From the NCBI RefSeq assembly GCF_031581265.1, contig NZ_JAVLBQ010000008.1, positions 33,369 through 97,368 of the forward strand: a stretch of 64,000 nucleotides of DNA, read 5' to 3'. The notes beneath the pieces were generated by a model. It ran no database searches. It saw only the letters and a program-made list of their open reading frames with translations, and was not told where the DNA came from. Made by a program: the position numbers and the translations under genes. Origin of the DNA: Gracilimonas sp031581265. GTDB lineage: Bacteria; Bacteroidota; Rhodothermia; Balneolales; Balneolaceae. Positions 25,083 to 35,216 of the stretch are shown one piece after another (the stretch's first letter is position 1; each line of letters begins with the position of its first letter).

Positions 25083-26819
25083 ATGAGACGATTACTAACT
25101 TCCCTTACATTTACATTTGTTCTATTTCTGCTAATCCCCACCGAACAGTTACAAGCCCAAATTGACCGCGAAGCCGGCAATCAAATCTCAACCCGATCCG
25201 AGGTTATTGCTGAGCGTGGGATGGTAGCTACCAGTCAGCCGCTTGCTACCCAAGTAGGCTTGCAAATTCTTCGAAACGGAGGAAATGCCATTGATGCAGC
25301 CATCGGAGCAAATGCAGCTATGGGGCTCATGGAACCCACCGGAAATGGCATCGGCGGTGACCTCTTTGCTATAATTTGGCATGAGGAAAGTGGTCAGTTA
25401 TATGCACTCAATGCCAGTGGTCGTTCTCCGCGCGGACTGTCCTACGACCGACTTATGGAGATCTTAGATGAAAAAGGAGCGAACAGTATTCCGGCTTATG
25501 ATCTGCTATCGGTTTCCGTACCAGGAGCTGTAGATGGATGGTTTGAAATGCACGAACGATTTGGCTCTGCCGATATGAGTGATATATTATCGGAACCCAT
25601 CTGGTATGCCGAAAATGGATTTCCGGTCAGTGAAGCTATCTCTGCTTCATGGAGAGGAAGTGCCCGCTTTTTGAGCAATCAACCCGGAGCTTTTGAAGAA
25701 ACTTTTACTATTGACGGGCGCGGACCTGAAAAGGGAGAAATCTTTCGCAATCCTGATCTTGGAAATACCTTTCGCTTACTGGCCGAACAGGGCCGTGATG
25801 CTTTTTATCGTGGTGAAATAGCCGAAAAAATTGATGCCTGGATGCGAGAAAATGACGGCTACCTGCGGTACGAAGATTTTGACCAACATCGCTCTGAATG
25901 GGTAGAACCAAAAACGGTGAACTACCGTGGGTATGATGTGTACCAAGTGGGCGGAAATGTGCAGGGAACAGCCGTTTTGCAAATGCTGAATATTTTGGAA
26001 GGATTTGATCTCGCCGAAACCGGCTTTGGAACCGCTGAAACGCTACACCTTATGATCGAAGCCAAGAAAATTGCTTTTGAAGACCGCGCCAAGCATTATG
26101 CCGATCCCGATTTCCAGGATGTTCCATATGAGGTTTTGCTTTCCAAAGAATATGCCGCCGAACGACGTGAACTAATTGGGGAAAGAGCCCGGCGAGACCT
26201 CACCACCGGAGTTGATGTTTTAGAAGATGGCGATACTATTTATTTAACTACAGCCGATTCGGAAGGAAATATGGTTTCTTTAATTCAAAGTAATTTCCGG
26301 GGAATGGGAACCGGGTTTGTAGTTCCCGGAACGGGATTCAGCTTTCAAAATCGTGGCGAATTATTTTCACTTGATCCAAATCATCCTAATGTCTATGCGC
26401 CGGGTAAGCGACCATTTCATACCATAATTCCCGGTTTTGTGATGAAAGACGGTGAGCCCATTATGAGTTTTGGAAACATGGGTGGCGCCTATCAACCCAT
26501 AGGGCACGTAAGTATTCTCACCAATGTCATCGATTTTGGAATGAACATCCAACAAGCCGGCGATGCCTTTCGCTGGGAACACTCCGGCTCCACCCAACCC
26601 ACGGACGACCTCGATGACAAACTCACCAATTCCGGTTTAGTAAGTATTGAATCCGGTGTGGATTTTGGAGTTGTTCGAAAACTGCGTCAAATGGGCCATA
26701 ACATACAAATCGGAGGCAGCTTCTTCGGCCGCTTCCAGGCCATCATGCGCGACCACGAGCACGGTGTTTATTTTGGTGCTTCGGAGTCGAGAGTGGATGG
26801 TCAGGCTGCGGGGTATTGA
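25083..26819 (+). CDS. ggt: Gamma-glutamyltransferase (glutathione hydrolase)
   Basis: 578-residue exported Ntn-hydrolase with signal peptide (LLTSLTFTFVLFLLIPTEQL, cut near LQAQ). It hydrolyses or transfers the gamma-glutamyl group of glutathione and related peptides in the periplasm. The large-subunit half includes GMVATSQPLATQVGLQILRN, GGNAIDAAIGANAAMGLMEP and GNGIGGDLFAI. The small subunit starts at the nucleophilic threonine in the DTIYLTTADSEGNMVSLIQS block, where self-cleavage occurs. It continues with GTGFSFQNRGELFSLDP and GKRPFHTIIPGF. The catalytic Thr sits in a variant context (DTIYLT in place of TTHFSV), common in the non-enteric GGT subfamily. It is monocistronic. Confidence 0.93.
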   Translation: MRRLLTSLTFTFVLFLLIPTEQLQAQIDREAGNQISTRSEVIAERGMVATSQPLATQVGLQILRNGGNAIDAAIGANAAMGLMEPTGNGIGGDLFAIIWHEESGQLYALNASGRSPRGLSYDRLMEILDEKGANSIPAYDLLSVSVPGAVDGWFEMHERFGSADMSDILSEPIWYAENGFPVSEAISASWRGSARFLSNQPGAFEETFTIDGRGPEKGEIFRNPDLGNTFRLLAEQGRDAFYRGEIAEKIDAWMRENDGYLRYEDFDQHRSEWVEPKTVNYRGYDVYQVGGNVQGTAVLQMLNILEGFDLAETGFGTAETLHLMIEAKKIAFEDRAKHYADPDFQDVPYEVLLSKEYAAERRELIGERARRDLTTGVDVLEDGDTIYLTTADSEGNMVSLIQSNFRGMGTGFVVPGTGFSFQNRGELFSLDPNHPNVYAPGKRPFHTIIPGFVMKDGEPIMSFGNMGGAYQPIGHVSILTNVIDFGMNIQQAGDAFRWEHSGSTQPTDDLDDKLTNSGLVSIESGVDFGVVRKLRQMGHNIQIGGSFFGRFQAIMRDHEHGVYFGASESRVDGQAAGY

Positions 26820-26880
26820 GGTTGCTTTTTTCATGAAAAGCCGAAGCTTAGCAGCAAGTGTAAAGCCTTAACCGAATAGA

Positions 26881-26915
26881 TAACCCTCCAAGTATTTAGA
26901 CTTTTTGGAGGGTTA
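26881..26915 (+). terminator. Terminator-like hairpin after ggt
   Basis: TAACCCTCCAA (26881-26891) pairs with TTGGAGGGTTA (26905-26915), a perfect 11-bp stem with a 13-nt loop. No T-run follows, so it may act as an RNA 3'-end structure more than as a strict intrinsic terminator. Confidence 0.6.
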
Positions 26916-26990
26916 ATCAACAGAGATATTAAAATGCTAATGGTGTTAGATATTATATGGTCACAATTACTTCACCGCAAGATCAATCCA

Positions 26991-28511
26991 TTACTTGATC
27001 AACATTAGCTTTCTCGTTTCTGTGAAATCACCGGCTTCAATGCGGTAAATATAAGTGCCGGAGGATAATGAAGAAGCATCAAACGAGACAGTATGAACAC
27101 CGGCGGACTGCCGTTCCTTTACCAATGCTGTTACCTCTCGACCTAATAAATCATACACAGCTAAACGAACTTCGGCAACCTCCGGTATAGCATATTTTGT
27201 GGTAGTAGAAGGATTAAAAGGATTAGGATAATTCTGCTCAAGTGCAAAATGTTCCGGAATGGCATCGTTTTTGTTTTCGGTATTTGTGGCAGTGGTTTTT
27301 CCGCCATCAGTAATCGTCCAACCAAATTCATCAATTATTTTTTGACGAGCTTCTTCGGCTGCTTCGGTATATTCGCTATTTCCGGCATGAAAATTTGCAT
27401 CTCGCGTTAGGTCCATTCCACTCCACCCAATTAGCAAAGCATCATAATTTTCAGTTGAAAGTTTAGCTCCTTCGAGAAAACCTTCCAAGCCGGCTCCACT
27501 ATAATGCAGGAGATTAGTGATATACCAATTGCTAAGATCAGCGTCAAATGATTCTGCTCCCGCAAACATCCTTTCCATATTTCTCACTTTGCTTACACTC
27601 CAGCTGCTAAGGTCAGCATTAAACAATTCGGCACCAAAAAACATCTTTTCCATTCTTGTTACTTTACTTACATCCCAAATGCTCAAATCTCCTTTGAAAG
27701 ATTTTGCACTGTGAAACATATTGGCCATAGTTGTTACATTGCTCACATCCCAATTACTCAGATCTGCGTTAAAAGAGCTAGCGCCATAAAACGTTCTTTC
27801 CATATTAGTAACACTACTCACATCCCAATTGCTCAAATCTCTATTAAATGATTCAGCTAAATTGAACATACCTCCGAGATCTTCTACACTGCTTACATCC
27901 CAAGTACTTATGTTTCCATTGAAGGAACTAGCACCGGAAAAAGCTCCTCTCATAGTTGTTACGTTGCTCACATCCCAGTTACTCAAGTCCCCATTGAAAG
28001 ATTTAGCACCGGTAAACATTCCTTCCATATTTGTTACTTGACTCAAATTGGGCACATCGGTAGCATTGTATATCATATTTTCAGCACTCCAAAAAGCACC
28101 TCTCATACTTTCCCAAACTACATCCCCCCACTGGTCAATACTTTGTAGCTTGACAGCGTTTTCCTTTTCATATTCAGATGCACTATAAGATTCTACAATT
28201 TGAAAATGCGGGAAAACTCCACTTATTCGTACAGTATAAGTGCCAGCCTCAATATACAAATGTGATCGGTCGGGGTCGTCTCCGGTAACCGTTTCTTCAT
28301 TGCCATCGCCCCAATCAACGCGAAAATTAAAATCAGTAATTTCGTCTCCACCACCGGTAGGAATAAATATATACTCATTGGCAGTAGTTGTTTGCCAAGT
28401 TGTAATGAATTGATCATCCTGAGCTCGAACGCTATCAACCCCGCAATACATGATCATAAAAAGTAATAGAAAAGTGGCGCGTAAATGAAGTCTACTTATC
28501 AGGGTTTTCAT
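26991..28511 (-). CDS. DUF285 (BspA-like) surface protein with type IX secretion sorting domain
   Basis: 506 residues with signal peptide (TFLLLFMIMYCGVDSVRAQD). An N-terminal beta domain (FNFRVDWGDGNEE) resembles the PKD-like entry domain of BspA/DUF285 proteins. Residues about 168-333 hold seven 25-residue repeats of type GAxSFNxDLSNWDVSNVTxM, the PF03382 pattern, forming a rod-like surface. The C-terminal 80 residues carry the type IX sorting signature EQNYPNPFNPSTTTKYAIP, then VYDLLGREV and ending in YRIEAGDFTETRKLMLIK, so the protein is exported through the outer membrane by the Por/T9SS machinery. Roles in adhesion are suggested for relatives (inference). It is monocistronic. Confidence 0.92.
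   Translation of the reverse strand: MKTLISRLHLRATFLLLFMIMYCGVDSVRAQDDQFITTWQTTTANEYIFIPTGGGDEITDFNFRVDWGDGNEETVTGDDPDRSHLYIEAGTYTVRISGVFPHFQIVESYSASEYEKENAVKLQSIDQWGDVVWESMRGAFWSAENMIYNATDVPNLSQVTNMEGMFTGAKSFNGDLSNWDVSNVTTMRGAFSGASSFNGNISTWDVSSVEDLGGMFNLAESFNRDLSNWDVSSVTNMERTFYGASSFNADLSNWDVSNVTTMANMFHSAKSFKGDLSIWDVSKVTRMEKMFFGAELFNADLSSWSVSKVRNMERMFAGAESFDADLSNWYITNLLHYSGAGLEGFLEGAKLSTENYDALLIGWSGMDLTRDANFHAGNSEYTEAAEEARQKIIDEFGWTITDGGKTTATNTENKNDAIPEHFALEQNYPNPFNPSTTTKYAIPEVAEVRLAVYDLLGREVTALVKERQSAGVHTVSFDASSLSSGTYIYRIEAGDFTETRKLMLIK
27513..28010 (-). repeat. Coding tandem repeat, seven units of about 75 bp (DUF285)
   Basis: Seven imperfect 75-bp units encode the 25-residue DUF285 repeats of the surface protein. 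They diverge at codon level (for example WDVSNV, WDVSSV, WDVSKV, WSVSKV), so copy number could still change by recombination, but the repeats are old. Confidence 0.88.
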
Positions 28512-28726
28512 AGCAGTTCTATTTAAGTTTATATTTTAATTCATTATCGTCCGATTATTTTTAAAAATATAATTATACCTGTGCTCATAGACATCTAAAG
28601 AGGGTTTTCCCTTTAATCTTTAACTCTCTTATTCTACTATTAAAATACAAAATTTCGCCCTGATTTACCACGTTTCACCCCATTATTTTATCCTTTAAAC
28701 GAAGCTCCAAATTAGCAATAAGAAGC

Positions 28727-28763
28727 AAAAAAGCCCTGACATCATTAGTGATGAGCAGGGCTT
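28727..28763 (-). terminator. Intrinsic terminator of the M14 carboxypeptidase gene
   Basis: AAGCCCTG (28731-28738) pairs with CAGGGCTT (28756-28763). An inner stem CATCA/TGATG (28740-28744, 28749-28753) extends it. The A-run at 28727-28732 gives a U-tract on the minus-strand transcript. Confidence 0.88.
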
Positions 28764-28788
28764 ATACATGACTACAAAAAGAGAAAAA

Positions 28789-30720
28789 TTATTCCTTTTC
28801 CTCAGGCGGACTACCTAACTCGATTTCCTCCTCAATATAACCGCCACGAGTGGACAGGATTTTCACAGTACCCCTCGCGCCTTCAATACCATTCAACTCA
28901 ACTTCGAAATACACTTCCTGCGATTCTCCGGCATCCGTATACCCGGCACGGATTGTTTTATCATACAATTCAGGAGTGATGATCTTGAGTTTGGCATCTT
29001 CATGTCCCTTTGTAAGCTCGGAGTCAAAGTCGAGTTCAACCCGGTCTTCCCGAACAATTTTGACCAGCTGTGCCTGCTTTAAAGCAACCGGCAAGTTCCC
29101 TGTGTTCGTCCAGCTCACAGATATTTTATAGATGTTGTCCTCGTTTTGCTCGATGTTTATATCATCAAGAGTTATTTGAGGAAGTTCCTTCGCCATCATT
29201 AAATTGAAAAGGGCTTGTTTCTCAGCCCAGCGTTCAAGCTGCCATGGCGGACCGTTTTGGCTGAAGAATTTGGGGTGAAAACCACCGATTTCAACTTCAC
29301 CCAGTTCAGGGTGCTCAAATTTAGTCCATGCTTTAAAGCCTCGCCCTTCATTTTCCCGAAGATCCCATTGCAGGGCATCATAGTCGTCATAGATCCCATC
29401 ATCATTATAATCTTCCATCGCCCCGTTATTCCATAGCTCATCGCCATACCAGATGGAGCCGAAATAGAAATACCCAAAATCAGGTCCGTGCCCAAACAAA
29501 GGGCTTGGCCGGGAAGGATCTCCGGTTACGCGATTGGTGGGATAGCGGGTCATATAGGTCTCATAAACATCTCCGGCCCACGGATAGTCGGTAATCTCGA
29601 GGCCAAGGCGATCGTACTTTTCATAAAGTGCGAGATCTTCAGGATACATTCGTTCTTCACTTTTCGAAGTGGATGGCGGACGTAAATGCATGGGAACACG
29701 GGTATCCATAGAATTCACTACGGAAATATTCGGATGAGTCAGCATCCACATAACCACTGATTTTGATTCGGGTTCACTTAACGGATAGTCTCCTGCTCCA
29801 TATTGAGTGTAACCACGTCCGGTGAGGTCACGCCCTACATCAGGCCGCCAGTTTTCGGCATAGTTTCGGTGGAGGTCTAATCCACCAACACCGTCTTCAT
29901 TAATGTCTCCGTCACCGTCATTATCGATGCCTTCAGAATAAACCAACCATTCACCTTTTCCGTCCAGCACTCGTTTCATCAATCGACCTTCCGGATCTCT
30001 AGGGTCAATGATGTAGTTAGCTTCATCCATTTCGTCGGAATCCGCTTTCTTTCGCATCGAATAAATGATGCCGTCGCCATCAAGATCTTCGGGAGAATCT
30101 TCATCCAAAAGGCCATCCCTGTCATTATCGTGCGGCCGGACAGAACTGCGATTTGCCTGGGCGGTATGGAGGTAAAGGTTCGAGCCGTCGGGATTATTCT
30201 GCGGGCGAAGATAAATGGCTTTGGTGTCTATCAATTCGGTGATCTCAGGATCTTTCCCGTAGTTCTCGAGTAGGTGTTGGGTAAGCCATAAAATAGATTC
30301 ACTGCTTGTAATCTCCCCACTATGCCGCCCCCCTTCAAAATAAGCAGCGGGTTTGTCGGTATGCTTTCCTTTTTCTTTATTGGTGATGGTCATCTGAAGA
30401 ATGGGCCGCCCTTCAAAACTTTTAGCAACCTCGTATAAATCCACGATATCAGGATATTCCTCCGCCCAGCGCTCATACCATTCATACATTACATTAACCG
30501 TATGATAGGTATCAAAAGTCAGCTCATCTCCGGCTTCATATTCAACTTCCGGGAACCGGTGCTGTTCAAAAAAACTGATTCCATGCCTTTCACCGTCAAC
30601 AGTGTACATGGTAGTATCTGATTCCGGCCATTCCGGGGTATTTAATGGCGTATAGTTTTGTGCAAAAGCCTGGCCAAACATAATGACAGCCAAAAGTATC
30701 GGTAGCCCTATTCTTTTCAT
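28789..30720 (-). CDS. Exported M14-family zinc carboxypeptidase
   Basis: 643 residues with signal peptide (LPILLAVIMFGQAFAQN). The metallo-carboxypeptidase domain spans about residues 50-410. The zinc pair is in EGGRHSGEITSSESILWLT (HxxE), the substrate-binding segment is LRPQNNPDGSNLY, and the second zinc His lies in GLDLHRNYAENW. Between them is an insertion rich in D-x-D-x-D motifs (DNDRDGLLDEDSPEDLDGDG and DNDGDGDINEDG), thrombospondin-3-like loops that probably bind calcium. The C-terminal about 130 residues form a beta-sandwich. It should act outside the cytoplasm on peptides. No sorting tag for type IX secretion is visible. It is preceded by 246 bp of non-coding sequence facing hsdR. 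Confidence 0.9.
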   Translation of the reverse strand: MKRIGLPILLAVIMFGQAFAQNYTPLNTPEWPESDTTMYTVDGERHGISFFEQHRFPEVEYEAGDELTFDTYHTVNVMYEWYERWAEEYPDIVDLYEVAKSFEGRPILQMTITNKEKGKHTDKPAAYFEGGRHSGEITSSESILWLTQHLLENYGKDPEITELIDTKAIYLRPQNNPDGSNLYLHTAQANRSSVRPHDNDRDGLLDEDSPEDLDGDGIIYSMRKKADSDEMDEANYIIDPRDPEGRLMKRVLDGKGEWLVYSEGIDNDGDGDINEDGVGGLDLHRNYAENWRPDVGRDLTGRGYTQYGAGDYPLSEPESKSVVMWMLTHPNISVVNSMDTRVPMHLRPPSTSKSEERMYPEDLALYEKYDRLGLEITDYPWAGDVYETYMTRYPTNRVTGDPSRPSPLFGHGPDFGYFYFGSIWYGDELWNNGAMEDYNDDGIYDDYDALQWDLRENEGRGFKAWTKFEHPELGEVEIGGFHPKFFSQNGPPWQLERWAEKQALFNLMMAKELPQITLDDINIEQNEDNIYKISVSWTNTGNLPVALKQAQLVKIVREDRVELDFDSELTKGHEDAKLKIITPELYDKTIRAGYTDAGESQEVYFEVELNGIEGARGTVKILSTRGGYIEEEIELGSPPEEKE

Positions 30721-30966
30721 ATCAAATGGAGATTAGTTAGCATTTCCTGATTGCATGGAATGTAATGCATTCGAGTTAAAAATATTTAGGGTGTTTTTGG
30801 TGTGTGGGCTGAAGATATAGAAATGAGGGTGTGAAGAGTAGTTACTTGTTAAATACATATCCACTGTTCTAGATATTGAACCTTGAATTTGAAGAGGAGG
30901 CTTTATTTGGCCTCACGAAACTGAACTCCCGGAGGAGAGTTAAGGTAATGGCACTCCCCTTTTTCT

Positions 30967-33900
30967 CTATCCCCTATTCCTCTTAAAATTCTCCGCCTGC
31001 TCAAAGATCTCCTTATAGACCTCATCCCGGTCAATAGGTGGGTAATCATGTTCGGCCAATAGGACAATCAAGTCTGCTTTTAATTCTGCTTTGATGTCGG
31101 CACGTTTATTCCAATCAGTGTATTTGGCTTTGTCATCGACTACCTTTTTAACCTCTTTGGAAAGATGAATGAGCTTCTCTTCAGGATAATTGAAATCATA
31201 TTTTCTTGTAAGCTCTTTCAGGATATCGTAGAAGGCTTTTTCTTCAAAATCGATTCCCATGTCTTTAAATGACTCTCTTTCCTTTTTCATTTGATGATAG
31301 AGGTCGATGATCTCATCGGTAAAATCATCCAGCACTTCGCTTCGTAGGGTATCGTCTTCCTTGCGTTCATTGTATCGATCTACCAACGACTTAAACTTCT
31401 TCGAGAAATCAATTCCTTTGACTTTGTTTACTTTCTTGAAGTCTTCTATGGCTTTAGCGAGCAGCTTTTGGAGGAGCTTAATTTTGGTGTTGGGGAGCTT
31501 GATTTTATCGATCTTGGCCAGGTATTCTTCATCAAAGATGTCGATCTCTTTGGTATCTTCATTGCCCAGCTTCGTTATTTCAGTGACTCCCTCACTTTCA
31601 AGAGCTTCCTGAATCATTTCACGGACTTTCGCATTCATCTGAGCTACGTCCGGGGCAGTGCCTTTGGTAAGCTTAAAGACTATGGACCGAACAGCAATGT
31701 AGAAGTGAATATAGTCCCGCTCTTTATCGGAAAACTCTTCGCTTCCACAGCAAATATCGTAAGCCGTTTTCATTCGCTTGACCAAAAACATGAATCGTTT
31801 CTCTAAATCCTCAGTAGCCTGAACAAATTCGGCTGCCATGTTTAGGGTGTGGAGCTGCTCAAGCGGAGCACCACTGAAGTAGGGTTTTTCATCAAACTTA
31901 TGGAAGATTTTGGCCAACAGTTCAAGGTGATCTTTTACTACGATAATCGACTGTTGAATGTCCTCGAAGTTTTTAGCATCGGATTTATTGTAATGGGCGA
32001 GGGCCTTATTCATCTGTGATTTTATACCGATGTAATCAACAATGAGTCCTTTGTCTTTGCCTTCAAACTTTCGGTTTACCCTTGAGATGGTCTGAATAAG
32101 GTTATGGCGCTTGATAGGCTTGTCGATATACATGGTATCGAGGAAAGGAACGTCGAAGCCGGTGAGCCACATATCAACTACAATGGCAATCTTGAAATTG
32201 GACTTCGGATTCTTGAACTGGCGATCTAATTCTTTGCGGTCGTCTTTAGTACCTAACAAATTATAGAGCTTCTTCACATCGTCTTTATTGCGGGTCATAA
32301 CCATTTTGATCCGCTCGATGGGCTTAATTTCCCGAAGCTCGCTTTCAGTGAGTTCTTCATCGGGAGCTGCTGCTCTCACTTCATTCCACTCAGGACGAAG
32401 TTCAATGATGTTTTTGTACATTTCGTAGGCAATCTCGCGGTTGCTGCACACAAACATTGCTTTGCCTTTAATGGTCGCGCCTTCTTCAATGCGTTTTTCA
32501 TAGTGATTCACAAAATCCAGGGCTACAGCCTTTAAGCGATCCGGGTCGCCAATAATGGCATTCATCTGAGCATTCGCCTTCTTGCTCTCTTCAATCTGAT
32601 ATTCATTGGTCCCTTCATCGGCGCATTTCTCATAATACTCTTCGATCTCCTGAAGCTTCTTGTTATCCAGCAATACTTTTGCGGCCCGACCTTCATATAC
32701 AATCCGTACGGTGATATCATCCACCACCGATTCGGTCATGGTGTATTCATCGACTACCTCACCAAACACATCCAGAGTTGCATCAATCGGAGTTCCGGTA
32801 AAGCCGACGTAGGTAGCATTGGGAAGGGAATCGTGGAGATACTTAGCAAATCCGTAAGTTTTGGTGACTCCCTCTGAGGTGATCTTCACTTTCTGATCCA
32901 GGTTGGTCTGACTTCGGTGTGCTTCATCTGAAATACAAATCACATTGGCACGATCTGTGAGGAGCTTGGTGTCTTCCGTAAATTTGTGAATAGTAGTCAG
33001 GAATATCCCACCGCTTTTTCTGCCCTGAAGTTTGGTTCTCAAATCTTCCCGGCTTTCTACCGTCTTAACATTGTCATCTCCGAGATAATCTTTAGCATTG
33101 GTAAACTGGGCAGAAAGCTGATCGTCTAAATCTGTTCGGTCGGTGATGAGAACAATGGTAGGACTGGAGAAATATGGGCTCTTCATCAACAATCTTGAGA
33201 GGAATAGCATGGTAAAGCTCTTTCCTGACCCGGTAGCGCCAAAATAGGTACCGCCCTTTCCATCACCATCCGGTTTTTGATGCTCAATGATGTTGTGGAA
33301 CAGTTTATTGGCCGCATAGAACTGGGGATACCGACAAACGATCTTCTCATCCTTTTTCGAGCTGTCGGGGATATAAATGAAGTTTCGAATGATGTTCCGC
33401 AGTCGCTTCCGGTTAAACATACCCTCAATTAGGGTAAATAGTGAATCGATGCCATCCACATCTTTGATCAGACCTTCAATACGTCTCCAGGAATAGTAGT
33501 ATTCATAGGGAGCAAAGAAAGAACCTGCCCGACTATTCACACCGTCACTGATCACACAAAAAGCATTGTACTTGAATAGCTCGGGAATGTCCCGTTTATA
33601 GCGTACGGTTAATTGAATATAGGCATCATGAATGGTGGCTTCTTCACGAATGGCACTTTTAAATTCAAACACCACCAGCGGAATTCCATTGATATAGAGA
33701 ATCCCATCCGGAATGCGCTTTTCGGTGCCCATGATCTCAAGCTGATTCACAAACTTGTAGATGTTAGTATCGGGCTGGTAGCCTTCTCCTTCTGAAGCCG
33801 CTTTGCCGTACTTGGGATTGAACTCACTGTTTTCCATTCCAACCTGAACAGCGGCCAGAATTCCGCTGTAATCAATTAGTTGAATGTAGAGATCCTTTTT

Positions 33901-34197
33901 ACTCCGATCGTCTCTTTTGAACAGAAAGCCATCCTGAATTTTTTTGAAGATCGCCTTATTGCTTTCATACAGGTTTAGTGTAGGAGGACTTTCCAAATCC
34001 ATAATAATGCGATTCACCTCAGCAGGAGTGATTTCGTCCTCTTTATATCGCTCCATCAAAAACTGCCGAAGGTCTTCCTTGATCAACACCTCATCCATGG
34101 ATGGCCTTGAAATCTGATCTCCCGTCAGGTGCGGAATGCCGTCCTGCTCCAGGAGTTCAGTGATGGCGTTTTCAAGTTGTGCTTCGGTGAATTTCAT
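30967..34197 (-). CDS. hsdR: Type I restriction endonuclease subunit R (orphan HsdR)
   Basis: 1076-residue motor/nuclease subunit. The N-terminal nuclease has the PD-(D/E)xK core: D164 in IPDGILY and E178-F-K180 in VVFEFKSA. The translocase has Walker A GATGSGKS (about 320-327), motif DEAH (CISDEAHRSQ, about 424), FTGTPID, and motif VI in QTISRVNRKF. The C-terminal helical part would dock to the methylase. All key motifs are intact. In a normal locus hsdM and hsdS lie next to it, but here the upstream neighbours are AbiEii, AbiEi and an ATPase stump, and no methylase or specificity gene is in the window. HsdR needs M2S for DNA recognition, so this copy is inactive unless partners exist elsewhere. 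Confidence 0.95.
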   Translation of the reverse strand: MKFTEAQLENAITELLEQDGIPHLTGDQISRPSMDEVLIKEDLRQFLMERYKEDEITPAEVNRIIMDLESPPTLNLYESNKAIFKKIQDGFLFKRDDRSKKDLYIQLIDYSGILAAVQVGMENSEFNPKYGKAASEGEGYQPDTNIYKFVNQLEIMGTEKRIPDGILYINGIPLVVFEFKSAIREEATIHDAYIQLTVRYKRDIPELFKYNAFCVISDGVNSRAGSFFAPYEYYYSWRRIEGLIKDVDGIDSLFTLIEGMFNRKRLRNIIRNFIYIPDSSKKDEKIVCRYPQFYAANKLFHNIIEHQKPDGDGKGGTYFGATGSGKSFTMLFLSRLLMKSPYFSSPTIVLITDRTDLDDQLSAQFTNAKDYLGDDNVKTVESREDLRTKLQGRKSGGIFLTTIHKFTEDTKLLTDRANVICISDEAHRSQTNLDQKVKITSEGVTKTYGFAKYLHDSLPNATYVGFTGTPIDATLDVFGEVVDEYTMTESVVDDITVRIVYEGRAAKVLLDNKKLQEIEEYYEKCADEGTNEYQIEESKKANAQMNAIIGDPDRLKAVALDFVNHYEKRIEEGATIKGKAMFVCSNREIAYEMYKNIIELRPEWNEVRAAAPDEELTESELREIKPIERIKMVMTRNKDDVKKLYNLLGTKDDRKELDRQFKNPKSNFKIAIVVDMWLTGFDVPFLDTMYIDKPIKRHNLIQTISRVNRKFEGKDKGLIVDYIGIKSQMNKALAHYNKSDAKNFEDIQQSIIVVKDHLELLAKIFHKFDEKPYFSGAPLEQLHTLNMAAEFVQATEDLEKRFMFLVKRMKTAYDICCGSEEFSDKERDYIHFYIAVRSIVFKLTKGTAPDVAQMNAKVREMIQEALESEGVTEITKLGNEDTKEIDIFDEEYLAKIDKIKLPNTKIKLLQKLLAKAIEDFKKVNKVKGIDFSKKFKSLVDRYNERKEDDTLRSEVLDDFTDEIIDLYHQMKKERESFKDMGIDFEEKAFYDILKELTRKYDFNYPEEKLIHLSKEVKKVVDDKAKYTDWNKRADIKAELKADLIVLLAEHDYPPIDRDEVYKEIFEQAENFKRNRG

Positions 34198-34226
34198 AAT
34201 TACTAGTTTGCGAAGGTCAGAACTTC

Positions 34227-35216
34227 TTAGGCTTCTTTATCCGGCTCAATATCCCAATCAATCTCATGTAGTCGGGTTTTAATCTTGGTCAGTGATCCGT
34301 GAATATCTTCTTGTTTTGGCAGTTCCCCAAAAACAAGGTATTGAAAATCCTGTTCATACATATTTTTCAGCTGTCCCCATACCTTATCAAGGTTACGAAA
34401 TATAATGGCCTCAACCGGATGAATGGCCAACCACTCAACATCACTTCGGTAGCTTGCAACATCGTCGCGGGCCACGGTTTTCAGGAGCCGGTCAAAATCA
34501 TCAGACTCGAAAAAGGTCTGAACGTCTTTATCCTTTAGCATAAGATGAAGGTCATAGGTATGCCGTATTTTGTTACGAAGATCGGTAATGGGCTCTTCTG
34601 TATGGGAAAATCGGACCAGGCTCATGATCTTTTCACACAGGGTTCTTCGTACTGCCAACACTTTTAACTCAAAGGGGAGTAGGTCGTATTTTTCAGCCAT
34701 ATCAGACTGCCCTTTGGCTTTCATCATTTCATAGATATAAGTGGACAGGTGCTGTTCGGTATTAGGTTCTGAACTCCCCAGCCAGCTTGCTTCTACAATG
34801 ATGGTATTCCGTACCTGACCAAATTCTCCGCTGAATTCTTTGGAATAGGTGTGAGCCGTTTTTCGGTTATTACCTCTTTTTCTGGTGATCCCCTCAATTT
34901 CAACTTCCGGTAGTACCGATTCCACGGCTTTGCTGACGTCCCGTATTTTGTTTTTAAGGGCGTTGTCTGAATCACCTTCCCGCCGGATCACAACTAAGTC
35001 AATATCTTCGGAGAACCGTTCAATGAGATTGAAGCATTTGGATAAAGCCGTTCCGCCTTTAAAGATGGTGTCTTTACCCACCGGGTCAGAAAAAATAGTC
35101 TTTAGTGCGAACGTTACCCAGTAGTCTTTTTCAATATAGACTTCCCGAATGTCTTTGAATTCAGAGGTTGCCCGTACCGCATCCTGAAATAACTTTTTGT
35201 CTTCGTGTAGCTTCAT
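34227..35216 (-). CDS. abiEii: AbiEii-family nucleotidyltransferase toxin
   Basis: 329-residue toxin of the AbiEii/AbiGii family (type IV or bipartite toxin-antitoxin). The nucleotidyltransferase core is visible: FKGGTALSKCF (Gly-Gly at about residues 54-55) and RFSEDIDLVV (Asp71 and Asp73, the D-x-D metal ligands). Related toxins (MenT-type) add nucleotides to tRNA 3' ends. The exact target of this one is unknown. Its start overlaps the stop of abiEi by 4 bp (ATGA), so translation is coupled, the standard layout. It ends 29 bp before hsdR on the same strand. AbiE cassettes often ride inside type I restriction loci, and this fits. Confidence 0.92.
   Translation of the reverse strand: MKLHEDKKLFQDAVRATSEFKDIREVYIEKDYWVTFALKTIFSDPVGKDTIFKGGTALSKCFNLIERFSEDIDLVVIRREGDSDNALKNKIRDVSKAVESVLPEVEIEGITRKRGNNRKTAHTYSKEFSGEFGQVRNTIIVEASWLGSSEPNTEQHLSTYIYEMMKAKGQSDMAEKYDLLPFELKVLAVRRTLCEKIMSLVRFSHTEEPITDLRNKIRHTYDLHLMLKDKDVQTFFESDDFDRLLKTVARDDVASYRSDVEWLAIHPVEAIIFRNLDKVWGQLKNMYEQDFQYLVFGELPKQEDIHGSLTKIKTRLHEIDWDIEPDKEA

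Noticed and set aside
27513..28010. Periodic repeats as a CRISPR array
   Set aside because: Period 75 bp is in frame and encodes DUF285 repeats; no spacer variability or cas genes are seen.
30721..30966. attL/attR duplicate of tRNA-Phe at the other end of the defence island
   Set aside because: No copy of the tRNA 3' end is visible in this gap. Integration by an integrase is therefore unproven.
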